A stretch of 64,000 nucleotides of DNA. It comes from Methyloceanibacter sp. wino2. GTDB lineage: Bacteria > Pseudomonadota > Alphaproteobacteria > Rhizobiales > Methyloligellaceae. The DNA is taken from contig NZ_CP028960.1 in NCBI RefSeq assembly GCF_003071365.1, forward strand, positions 124,001-188,000, in the 5' to 3' direction. This document shows, in pieces, positions 37,068-44,631 of the stretch. A program made the translations under genes and the position numbers. Each line of letters begins with the position of its first letter. Within the stretch, counting starts at the first letter, position 1. Under the pieces are notes generated by a model, which was not told the origin of the DNA, did no database searches, and worked only from the letters and a program-made list of their open reading frames with translations.

Positions 37068-37238
37068 GGGGTTCCTCCATCTGGTCCGGGCACCTGTTCT
37101 ACCCGCCCATGGTCTATCGCCCAATGGCTCTTTGGCAAGGAATGGTGCAAGAGAAGTCGTCGACGAGACAGCTCGCCGAAATAAGACAGCCTATTGAAAC
37201 ACGGCGCCATCGGTGACGGCGCGGAAGCACGGAACAGC

Positions 37239-38192
37239 ATGGCGCCTCGCCTCGTCTCAAATCCCTATCAGAACCAGGTGGTCAAGGCGATCGGGCTCAT
37301 GGTGCTCGCCACGATCTGCCTCGCGGGGCTCGACACCACCGCGAAGTACCTCACGGAGGTGCAGAAGGTTCCGGTCTCTGAGGTCGTGTGGATGCGCTTT
37401 GCCTGGCACGTCGTGTTCAGCGCCATCGTGCTTTGGCCTTTCGCGCTGCGGCCCTCGTTACGGTCGGCGACGCCCGGCATTCAATTCGTCCGCTCCTGTC
37501 TGATGATCCTCACGACGGCACTGAACTTCATCGCGCTGAAATATCTACAGCTCGACCAGAACATCGCGATCTTCTTTCTGATGCCGCTCCTGGTCGCCGC
37601 CCTGTCCGGGCCCCTGCTCGGCGAATGGGTCGGGTGGCACCGCGCCTTGGCGATCTTCGCCGGCTTCATCGGCGTGCTGGTGGTGATGCACCCGGGCATC
37701 GGCGAGGTCCATTGGGCCATGCTGTTCACTCTCGGCGCGACGTTCGGCTACGCGCTGTTCACCATCGCAACCCGCTACCTTGCCGCCTACGACCCGCCGG
37801 CCGTCACCCAGACCTACACGCCACTCGTGGGCGTGTTGATCATGGCGCCATTCGCGCTGAACGAATGGCACTCGCCGGAACACTGGTGGGTTTGGCTGCT
37901 TTTCGCCTCGCTCGGATTCTGGGGCGGGCTTGGCCATTGGATCATCATCCTGGCGCACCGGCTTGCACCCGCGAACGTGCTGGCGCCCTACATCTATCTC
38001 GGCCTCATTTGGATGTCCGCTTTCGGCTTCGTCATCTTCGACGACGTCCCGACCTGGTGGACCGTTGCCGGCGCCGCGATCGTCATCCTTGCGGGACTCT
38101 ACCTCCTGGCGCGGGAACGCATCGCCGAGGACCGCGAGCGCAAACGCAACGCGGCGCGCTCGGCTGGCGCCGAGTTCGAGCCGCCGCAATAG
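37239..38192 (+). CDS. DMT (EamA) family transporter
   Basis: About 317 residues from ATG 37239; a TTG at 37194 in frame is less likely. Ten hydrophobic segments in two EamA repeats, e.g. 'AIGLMVLATICLAGLDTTAKYL', 'LDQNIAIFFLMPLLVAALSGPLLGEWVG' and 'LAPANVLAPYIYLGLIWMSAFGFVIF'. The charged tail ends in the cytoplasm. Such proteins export metabolites or drugs; substrate unknown. It is divergent from the DHFR-like gene and convergent with tgt (4 nt apart). Confidence 0.88.
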   Translation: MAPRLVSNPYQNQVVKAIGLMVLATICLAGLDTTAKYLTEVQKVPVSEVVWMRFAWHVVFSAIVLWPFALRPSLRSATPGIQFVRSCLMILTTALNFIALKYLQLDQNIAIFFLMPLLVAALSGPLLGEWVGWHRALAIFAGFIGVLVVMHPGIGEVHWAMLFTLGATFGYALFTIATRYLAAYDPPAVTQTYTPLVGVLIMAPFALNEWHSPEHWWVWLLFASLGFWGGLGHWIIILAHRLAPANVLAPYIYLGLIWMSAFGFVIFDDVPTWWTVAGAAIVILAGLYLLARERIAEDRERKRNAARSAGAEFEPPQ

Positions 38193-38195
38193 CGG

Positions 38196-39353
38196 CTAGT
38201 CCGTCCCGTCCGCCTTGGCGTAGCGGCGGCGGATGTCCTCGGCAAAGGCTGCGAACGTGCCATTCTCGATGGCGGCGCGCGCCCCTGCCATGAGCTCTTG
38301 GTAGAACTGAATGTTGGCGTAGCTCACCAGCATGGCTCCCAGCATCTCCCCTGCCTTCACGAGATGGTGGAGATAGGCGCGGCTGTACTGCGCGGCGGGA
38401 CAGGCACTGTCCGCGTCGAGCGGGGTGAGATCCTCGGCATACTGCGCATTCCGCAGGTTGAGACGTCCGCCCCAGGTGAAGGCCTGACCGTGGCGCCCGG
38501 AGCGGGTGGGCATCACGCAGTCGAACATGTCGATACCGCGCGCGACCGCGCCGAGGATATCGAGCGGCGTGCCGACGCCCATGAGATAGCGCGGCTTGTC
38601 CTCGGGCAGATACGGTGTCGTCGCGTCCAGCGTGTCGAACATGGCCTGCTGACCTTCGCCGACCGCGAGGCCGCCGACCGCATAGCCCGGAAACCCGATC
38701 CCGACGAGCGTCTTGGCCGAGTCCTCCCGCATGTCCGGAAAGACGCTGCCCTGAACGATCCCGAACAGCGCTTGCCCCGGCGCGCTCATCGTCTCGAACG
38801 CGGCCTTGGAGCGCTCGGCCCAGCGCATCGACAGGTCCAGCGAGACACGCGCCTCCTCGCGGCTGCAGGGAAACGGCGTGCATTCATCGAGCGCCATCTG
38901 GATATCGGCGCCGAGCAGGCACTGCACTTCGACAGCGCGCTCCGGCGTGAGGAAGACCGGCGCTCCATCCAGGTGCGAGTTGAAGGTGACGCCTTCCTCG
39001 GTGATCTTGCGGAGCTTCGCCAGCGACATGACCTGATAGCCGCCGCTGTCGGTCAGGATGGGCTTGTCCCAATGCATGAAGCTGTGGAGCCCGCCGAGCT
39101 TGGCGATTCGCTCTGCGCCGGGGCGCAGCATCAAATGGTAGGTGTTGCCGAGAATGATGTCCGCGCCCGCGGCCGCCACGTCCTCGATGAACATGGCTTT
39201 GACCGTCGCCTGCGTGCCGACCGGCATGAAGGCGGGCGTGCGAATCTCTCCGCGCTGAGTCTCAATGACGCCGGTGCGGGCGCCCCCGTCGGTCGCCTTC
39301 AGCGCAAACGAAAAGGGGGTCGTCACACCGGGTCTTTCGGGGTCAGCAGACAC
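38196..39353 (-). CDS. tgt: tRNA-guanine transglycosylase (queuine/preQ1 tRNA-ribosyltransferase)
   Basis: 385 residues. TIM-barrel motifs include '[15 protein letters not shown]', '[10 protein letters not shown]', '[10 protein letters not shown]' (nucleophile/base-binding Asp), 'GIVQGS' and 'YLMGVGTP..I'. It swaps G34 for preQ1 in QU(N) anticodons. The C-terminal zinc site is incomplete: '[19 protein letters not shown]' keeps one Cys and the His region where E. coli and Zymomonas have C-x-C-x2-C. The start is GTG 39353 or GTG 39326, the latter overlapping the queA stop as GTGA. It is coupled to queA, next in the pathway. Confidence 0.95.
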   Translation of the reverse strand: MSADPERPGVTTPFSFALKATDGGARTGVIETQRGEIRTPAFMPVGTQATVKAMFIEDVAAAGADIILGNTYHLMLRPGAERIAKLGGLHSFMHWDKPILTDSGGYQVMSLAKLRKITEEGVTFNSHLDGAPVFLTPERAVEVQCLLGADIQMALDECTPFPCSREEARVSLDLSMRWAERSKAAFETMSAPGQALFGIVQGSVFPDMREDSAKTLVGIGFPGYAVGGLAVGEGQQAMFDTLDATTPYLPEDKPRYLMGVGTPLDILGAVARGIDMFDCVMPTRSGRHGQAFTWGGRLNLRNAQYAEDLTPLDADSACPAAQYSRAYLHHLVKAGEMLGAMLVSYANIQFYQELMAGARAAIENGTFAAFAEDIRRRYAKADGTD

Positions 39354-40408
39354 GCATCGCCGTAGGAGTAGAACCGATAGCCCTCGGAGATCGCGTGCCC
39401 ATAAGCCAGTTTCATCGTCTCGAGTCCGCTGAAGGCGCTGACGAGCATGAACAGCGTCGATTTCGGCAGATGGAAGTTGGTCAAGAGACGGTCGACGAAG
39501 CGCAGGCGATAGCCGGGCGTGATGAAGATGTCCGTCTCGCCGTGGAACGGCTTCAGCGTAGCGAACTCGTCGGAGGCACTTTCGAGCAGCCGCAAGCTCG
39601 TCGTCCCGACGGCAACAACCTTGTTCCCGCGCGACTTGACCGCATTCAACGCGAACGCCGTTTCGGTCGACACCTCGCCATACTCCGCATGCATGCGGTG
39701 GTCGTCCGTATCCACGGCACGGACCGGCAGAAACGTGCCGGGCCCCACATGCAACGTCACGAAATAGATGACGACGCCGAGCTCGTCGAGTGTTTGGAGC
39801 AGTTTGCGCGTGAAGTGCAATCCGGCCGTGGGCGCGGCCACCGCCCCCTCCTCGCGCGCGAACGTGGTTTGGTAGTCCGTGCGGTCCTGGTCGTCGGGCG
39901 CCCGCCGCGCGGCGATATATGGCGGCAGCGGCATGGCGCCCTGCGCCTCGATCGCATCGTGAAGCGCCGGGCCGCTCAGGTCGAACGCCAAGGTCACCAT
40001 GCCCTCCTGCCCCTTGGCCTCGACCGTAGCGGTCAGGCTGCCGTCGGCACAGGCATTGCTGTCCTTACCGAACTGGATGCGGTCGCCGGGCTCAAGCCTC
40101 TTTCCGGGCTTCGCCAGCGCGTTCCAGCGGTGATCGTCCAGCTTCTCGATGAGGTTGGCGGAAATCTGGGCGGTCGCATAGCCGCGCGTCCGCACGCCCT
40201 GAAGCGCCGCCGGAATCACGCGCGTGTCGTTGAAGACGAGCGCGTCGCCCGGCTCGAGCAGCAAGGGCAAGTCGGCCATGACCTTGTCGGCCAGGATGTC
40301 AGGGTCACCCGGGTGCACGACGAGCAGTCGCGCAGCGTCGCGCGGATGCACCGGGCGCAACGCGATCAGTCCATCGGGTAGATCAAAATCGAAAAGGTCT
40401 GTTCGCAA
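39323..40408 (-). CDS. queA: S-adenosylmethionine:tRNA ribosyltransferase-isomerase
   Basis: 361 residues. '[30 protein letters not shown]' is the family start. '[11 protein letters not shown]', '[14 protein letters not shown]', '[12 protein letters not shown]', 'MHAEYGEVS' and 'TSLRLLES' follow. The end is '[18 protein letters not shown]'. It converts preQ1-tRNA to epoxyqueuosine-tRNA using SAM. It sits directly upstream of tgt with overlapping ends. Confidence 0.97.
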   Translation of the reverse strand: MRTDLFDFDLPDGLIALRPVHPRDAARLLVVHPGDPDILADKVMADLPLLLEPGDALVFNDTRVIPAALQGVRTRGYATAQISANLIEKLDDHRWNALAKPGKRLEPGDRIQFGKDSNACADGSLTATVEAKGQEGMVTLAFDLSGPALHDAIEAQGAMPLPPYIAARRAPDDQDRTDYQTTFAREEGAVAAPTAGLHFTRKLLQTLDELGVVIYFVTLHVGPGTFLPVRAVDTDDHRMHAEYGEVSTETAFALNAVKSRGNKVVAVGTTSLRLLESASDEFATLKPFHGETDIFITPGYRLRFVDRLLTNFHLPKSTLFMLVSAFSGLETMKLAYGHAISEGYRFYSYGDACLLTPKDPV

Positions 40409-40424
40409 GGACTCCCCGTCGGGG

Positions 40425-40922
40425 CTAAAGCATTCGAACCATGAGCGCGCCGACCAGCACCAGCACTACGCCCGACACGCGCCCAACGCTGAGTTCGCGC
40501 TGAGCAAGATCGAAAAGACCGAACCGGTCCAGCAGAAGCGCCGCCATTAACTGGCCGCCGATCGACAGGGCCATGAGCGCCGCGATGCCGATCTTCGGCG
40601 CCACGATCAAATTGACCAGCACATACATGGCGCCAAGCAGCCCGCCGCTAATCAACATATACAGCGGCACGGACCGCAGCGCGCTAAGATCCGTGCTCCC
40701 CCGGGCGAAGAGCATCACGACCACGCCGAGCGCCACGGTGCCAACGCAAAAGGACCAGAACGCGGCCGAGAGCGGATGCCCAAGGCGCGCGGCAAGCTCC
40801 GCGTTGATCGGCGCTTGCATGGCGATCATGGCGCCGGTGGCCAGAGCCACCAGCGTCAGCAACATTGCAGTACCGGACATGGCCCCGCGTTCCTTGGACT
40901 TGCCGTTATCTGCGCCGGTCAT
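40425..40922 (-). CDS. DMT family transporter, YdcZ (DUF606) type
   Basis: 165 residues with four to five hydrophobic helices ('[39 protein letters not shown]' is the DUF606 signature). The ATG at 40922 overlaps the cyclophilin stop (ATGA), favouring it. A second ATG at 40880 starts directly before the first helix and is possible. Half-size DMT proteins probably work as dimers. Substrate unknown. Confidence 0.85.
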   Translation of the reverse strand: MTGADNGKSKERGAMSGTAMLLTLVALATGAMIAMQAPINAELAARLGHPLSAAFWSFCVGTVALGVVVMLFARGSTDLSALRSVPLYMLISGGLLGAMYVLVNLIVAPKIGIAALMALSIGGQLMAALLLDRFGLFDLAQRELSVGRVSGVVLVLVGALMVRML

Positions 40923-41386
40923 CCGGCGGCGTCAGCGGCGATCTTGGCCGACAGGATCTTGTCCGGGCTTGCCGGCGGCTCGCCCCGGTTGATCTGATCG
41001 ACGTTCTCCATGCCTTCGATCACGCGGCCCCAGACCGTGTATTTGCGGTCGAGGAAGGTGGCGTCGTCGAAGCAGATGAAGAACTGGCTGTCCGCCGAAT
41101 CCGGCGACTGGGCCCGCGCCATCGACACGGCGCCGCGGGTATGGGGTTCAGCGTTGAACTCGGCGGCGAGCTTCTGACCCGAACCGCCTGCGCCCGTTCC
41201 GGTCGGATCGCCGGTCTGAGCCATGAAACCTTCGATCACCCGGTGAAACGGAACGCCGTCGTAAAATCCCTGCCGGGCCAGTTCCTTGATACGGGCGACG
41301 TGATTGGGCGCAAGGTCGGGGCGCATTTCGACCACGACATTGCCTTTGCTCGTCTCGATGATGAGTGTGTCTTCAGGATTGGCCAC
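40919..41386 (-). CDS. ppiB: Cytoplasmic peptidyl-prolyl cis-trans isomerase (cyclophilin)
   Basis: 155 residues, no signal peptide. Cyclophilin core: 'NVVVEMRPDLAPNHVARIKELARQGFYDGVPFHRVIEGFMAQTGDPTGTG' carries the catalytic Arg (FHRV) and 'FMAQTGDP'. 'DSQFFICFDDATFLDRKYTVWGRVIEGM' follows. It catalyses X-Pro isomerisation. It is followed by an overlapping YdcZ gene and preceded by a second, exported cyclophilin. Confidence 0.95.
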   Translation of the reverse strand: MANPEDTLIIETSKGNVVVEMRPDLAPNHVARIKELARQGFYDGVPFHRVIEGFMAQTGDPTGTGAGGSGQKLAAEFNAEPHTRGAVSMARAQSPDSADSQFFICFDDATFLDRKYTVWGRVIEGMENVDQINRGEPPASPDKILSAKIAADAAG

Positions 41387-41437
41387 GTGTCGGGCTCCTT
41401 CATGTTTGTCGTTTCGCTTCGGGGGGTGCCGGACCGT

Positions 41438-42082
41438 CTACTCGATGGTCGCCTTCTGGATGTAGTCGAGCTTGGGAAACTGCGTGACGAGATAGGCGTT
41501 CCCTTGCGCCTTGATCAGCGCCTGGTTGGGACCGTTGCCGCGCGGGGCGCCCTCGCCATACCCCTTGTAGAGGGAATCGACCACGTCCATGCCGGAGATT
41601 ATTTTCCCGAACGGCGCGAAGCCCTGACCGTTGAGCCCGGCGTTGTTGTTGAAATTGATGAAGACCTGGGTGGTGCGCGTGTTCGGGCCCGCCGTGGCAA
41701 ACGTCACCGTGCCACGCGCGTTGGATTCCCGGACCGGATCGTCGGGGATGTTCGCGTTGCTCCAGGCGGCGGAAACGTCGGGGTTTCCGCTAATGCCGAA
41801 CTGGACCATGAAGCCGTCGATCACGCGGAAGAAGCGCGCATCGTTGTAGAAGCCGGCTTTCACCAAATTGTAGAACCGATCGGCGCCGTGTGGTGCCCAG
41901 TCGCGGGTCACCTGGATGACGAAGGTGCCCTTGGAGGTCACGAACTTCGCCTTGTAGCTGTTGGGCGCGCGCTCGTTCAGCGATGCCGGGTTGCCGAGAC
42001 TTGCCGCCGACGATGGGGCCTGGGCCATTGTAGCTGAAAACAGCAGGGTTGCCGCGAAGAGGACGACGGTCCTGATGGTCAT
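41438..42082 (-). CDS. Periplasmic peptidyl-prolyl cis-trans isomerase (cyclophilin)
   Basis: 214 residues with signal peptide ('VVLFAATLLFSATMAQA'). The core has 'VTRDWAPHGADRFYNLVKAGFYNDARFFRVIDGFMVQFG', 'RGTVTFATAGPNTRTTQVFINF' and 'FAPFGKIISGMDVVDSLYKGYGE'. It is the export counterpart of the next gene; the pair suggests an old duplication. It follows coaD by about 30 nt. Confidence 0.93.
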   Translation of the reverse strand: MTIRTVVLFAATLLFSATMAQAPSSAASLGNPASLNERAPNSYKAKFVTSKGTFVIQVTRDWAPHGADRFYNLVKAGFYNDARFFRVIDGFMVQFGISGNPDVSAAWSNANIPDDPVRESNARGTVTFATAGPNTRTTQVFINFNNNAGLNGQGFAPFGKIISGMDVVDSLYKGYGEGAPRGNGPNQALIKAQGNAYLVTQFPKLDYIQKATIE

Positions 42083-42112
42083 GGGGTTTCCTCGTTTGTA
42101 GGTCTCTGAAGA

Positions 42113-42607
42113 TTACGGTGCAAGTTTGCGCCCTAGCGCCAAATTGACCGGCTCCGGAACGAAAGGTGAGACATCGCCACCCATTGCGGCAATCTGACGG
42201 ACAAGACTGGCCGCGATATGGCGTGTCCCCGGCGATGCGGCAAGGAAGACGGTTTCGATCTCCGGCGCAAGGGCCGCATTCATCCCCGCCATCTGCATTT
42301 CGTAGTCGAAGTCGCCCGCGTCACGCAGACCGCGAAACACGACCGTAGCGCCGACGCTTCTGGCCGCCTCGACTGTCAGCCCGTCATAGACCATGACTTC
42401 GAGCTCGATGCCAAGTTCGCGTGCCACGGGCGCAAGGGACTCCCGGGCGAGCGCCACCCGTTCATCGGCCGTGAAGAAGGGCCCCTTGCTGTGATGGCCG
42501 CCAATGGCGATCACCAGGCGGTCGATGAGGTGCGCGGCGCGGCGCACGATATCCACATGCCCCAGGGTGACGGGATCGAAACTCCCAGGATAGAAACCGA
42601 CGCGCAT
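42113..42607 (-). CDS. coaD: Phosphopantetheine adenylyltransferase
   Basis: 164 residues from ATG 42607; the open frame upstream is not family-like. 'MRVGFYPGSFDPVTLGHVDIVRRA' contains the nucleotidyltransferase T/HxGH motif. 'VVFRGLRDAGDFDYEMQMAGMN' and 'FLAASPGTRHIAASLVRQIA' (ISSxxVR-like) complete the active site. It makes dephospho-CoA. It is first in the coaD-cyclophilin-cyclophilin-queA-tgt run. Confidence 0.97.
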   Translation of the reverse strand: MRVGFYPGSFDPVTLGHVDIVRRAAHLIDRLVIAIGGHHSKGPFFTADERVALARESLAPVARELGIELEVMVYDGLTVEAARSVGATVVFRGLRDAGDFDYEMQMAGMNAALAPEIETVFLAASPGTRHIAASLVRQIAAMGGDVSPFVPEPVNLALGRKLAP

Positions 42608-42737
42608 GACGTTGGCGCTCCTCTTGTCCGTGCGCAGCTTTCGTTGGGGCTGGGGGCCGCCGTGACCCCATGCGGCCCCTTCTAGCCGTGCCGGGGGCGT
42701 GTCGGCAAGGCCGCAGCGTGATCTGAGGAGCGGACGC

Positions 42738-42765
42738 AAAAAAGGCCCGGTGTCGCCACCGGGCC
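42738..42765 (-). terminator. Rho-independent terminator of ompW
   Basis: 9-bp stem GGCCCGGTG / CACCGGGCC with a 4-nt loop. On the minus strand it is followed by TTTTTT (42743-42738), placed 30 nt after the ompW stop. Confidence 0.88.
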
Positions 42766-42795
42766 TTAAAACGTGTCAATCGCTGAAGTATGCGA

Positions 42796-43512
42796 CTATT
42801 TCAGGTCGTCGTAGGCCGCCGTGGTGCCGTGACCGCCCAGGATATCGCTCAAATTGAAGCGATAGCCGAAGCCTGCCGAGACGATCAGTGGATCGAGGTC
42901 GACATCGGCCGTGATGCCCGTGCCGCCCCAACGTGCGTTGGTGTTGAGCCAGGTCTTCTTCACGTCGGCATTGAGGTACCAGCCATTGCCGACGGCAACG
43001 TCCAGACCGGCCTGAAGGGTGAAACCGAGGCCATCGTCGATGCCGAGGCTCGTGCCCGGGCCCAGCTTGCTGTCCTCGTCGAAGAAGGCGATGTACTGCA
43101 TGCCGACGCCGACATACGGCTTGAAGGTGCCGTCCGGATTGAAGTGGTACTGCGCCGTGAGGGCCGGCGGGAAGATCCAGGTATCGCCGATCTCACCCAG
43201 GGCGGCGATGCTGCCCGTCGCGTCGATGCTGTGCTTCGCGAAGCAGCAGAACAGTTCGACGGCGATGTTGTCGGTGAAGAAGTAGGAGATGGTCATCGCC
43301 GGGATGACCTCGTCGCTCACGTCAGCGCCGGCACCCGGGATGCGCGAGCCGTTCAATTTCACGGTGGCATCTGTGTCCGGCAACACGCCGGTCACCACGC
43401 CACGGATCATCAGGTCACCGTGGTTGTCGCCAGCCAGAGCCGGTTGCGGCGCCGCGCCGAGCAACGCAGCAAGGGCGAAACCAGCCGCCAGCGTGCTTAG
43501 GATCTTTTTCAT
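42796..43512 (-). CDS. ompW: OmpW family outer membrane protein
   Basis: 238 residues with signal peptide (cleavage 'PALAGDN'). Beta-barrel pattern with family landmarks 'DLMIRGVVTGVLPD', 'DEVIPAMTISYFFTDNIAVELFCCFAKHSI', 'PPALTAQYHFNPDGTFKPYVGVGMQYI', 'ADVKKTWLNTNARW' and C-terminal 'VSAGFGYRF' region. OmpW is an 8-stranded barrel for small hydrophobic molecules and is FNR- or iron-regulated in several bacteria. Two anaerobox-like sites lie upstream, shared with the divergent regulator gene. Confidence 0.93.
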   Translation of the reverse strand: MKKILSTLAAGFALAALLGAAPQPALAGDNHGDLMIRGVVTGVLPDTDATVKLNGSRIPGAGADVSDEVIPAMTISYFFTDNIAVELFCCFAKHSIDATGSIAALGEIGDTWIFPPALTAQYHFNPDGTFKPYVGVGMQYIAFFDEDSKLGPGTSLGIDDGLGFTLQAGLDVAVGNGWYLNADVKKTWLNTNARWGGTGITADVDLDPLIVSAGFGYRFNLSDILGGHGTTAAYDDLK

Positions 43513-43680
43513 AACGTCCCCCAGTCATTGCGGTGACCGCTCGCGGCCACATCGCGTTTGTCCCCTCTTTTCATGTGCCGGTTCCCGGGGACACGCCAGG
43601 ATGGATCGCCCCTGTTGCCTGACTGAGGTCAGCGATTGTCGGCTCCGGACACGTCTGTTGCAGCCGCGACACAGTTTTTC

Positions 43681-43694
43681 TTGATCCTAGTCAA
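43681..43694. promoter_or_regulatory. FNR/FixK-type box 1
   Basis: TTGATCCTAGTCAA: TTGA-N6-TCAA, the consensus half-sites for FNR/FixK/DNR regulators. It lies 169 bp upstream of ompW and 91 bp upstream of the regulator gene. Confidence 0.65.
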
Positions 43695-43747
43695 GACGTT
43701 GCCTGCGATTGGTGCTCAGGGCGTCATGCCTGCCACGCACCCGGGGC

Positions 43748-43761
43748 TTGATCGGCGTCAA
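43748..43761. promoter_or_regulatory. FNR/FixK-type box 2
   Basis: TTGATCGGCGTCAA: a second TTGA-N6-TCAA site, 67 bp from the first centre to centre and only 24 bp before the regulator ATG. Its position near the start suits autorepression by the adjacent gene's product. Confidence 0.65.
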
Positions 43762-43784
43762 GGTCCGATTCGCGTGTTCTTGTC

Positions 43785-44591
43785 ATGAGTGGATCGGCAA
43801 GGGGCAGTGTACGCACTGCCGCGCAGGGTATTCACGTGACAACAGACAGTTTGATAATGGCCGCCCCTCTCTCGCCGGTAGATGCCGGGCCCAGCGCGGA
43901 CTGGCAAGCGACGCTGCCGGCCGAGCTTGCCGAGCACGGCACCCTCGTCCATACGAGGCCCGGACAAGCGCTCCCGCTGACGCTCGGCGGCGAGGAAACC
44001 GTGTTCGTCGTCCGTATGGCGACTTTGCTGTTCCGGCTAACCCTTGCCGACAATCTCCGTCAGGGGATCACCCTGCTCTATCCCGGCGACGTGTTCCGCT
44101 CGGCCTTCGCCCCGCCGGGACCCGGAGCAGATCTGGTCTCACTGACTGCCGGGGAGGTGCTGCGATACCGTTATGACGCCTTCTCGAGGCTGCTGGACAC
44201 GAATGCCGACGCGCGCGCCTATTTCGACATGGCCGTGGCCCGTCAATCGGCACGCCAAGCCATTCATCTCGCGGCGGTGGGCCAACTCGACAGCACGCAG
44301 CGGCTGGTCACGTTCCTGATCGAACTCGCGACCCAAATCGGGGTTCCGGCTTCCGAGGGGCGTGTCGTCTTCGAGTTGCCGCTGAGCCGCAGCGAGGTGG
44401 CCGAGTATCTGGGGCTCAACGCCGATACGCTGTCGCGGATCATGTCGCGGCTGCGCAGCGAAGGCCTGTTGTCCCAGCCGGATCGTCATACCGTGTTCGT
44501 CCGGGATCTGACGGCGCTCGCCGCCCTGTCACCGGCATCGGCCTCGTTAATGTCGCAGTCGCGAACGAATACGGGCGGGCCGAGGCCTTAA
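43785..44591 (+). CDS. Crp/Fnr family transcriptional regulator without cysteines
   Basis: 268 residues (an internal ATG at 43857 is an alternative start). A poorly conserved cNMP-binding-like beta-roll occupies ~40-130 ('LLFRLTLADNLRQGITLLYPGDVFRSAF'). The dimerisation helix follows, and the HTH 'LSRSEVAEYLGLNADTLSRIMSRLRSEGLL' has the E/D-x2-SR pattern for TTGAT half-sites, with Asp for the usual Glu. There are no Cys residues, so it cannot carry an FNR 4Fe-4S cluster. It is divergent from ompW and probably binds the two boxes between them. Confidence 0.87.
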   Translation: MSGSARGSVRTAAQGIHVTTDSLIMAAPLSPVDAGPSADWQATLPAELAEHGTLVHTRPGQALPLTLGGEETVFVVRMATLLFRLTLADNLRQGITLLYPGDVFRSAFAPPGPGADLVSLTAGEVLRYRYDAFSRLLDTNADARAYFDMAVARQSARQAIHLAAVGQLDSTQRLVTFLIELATQIGVPASEGRVVFELPLSRSEVAEYLGLNADTLSRIMSRLRSEGLLSQPDRHTVFVRDLTALAALSPASASLMSQSRTNTGGPRP

Positions 44592-44631
44592 CCGGTCCAG
44601 CCCGAACGCCTAATCGATCAAGGCCGAATCC

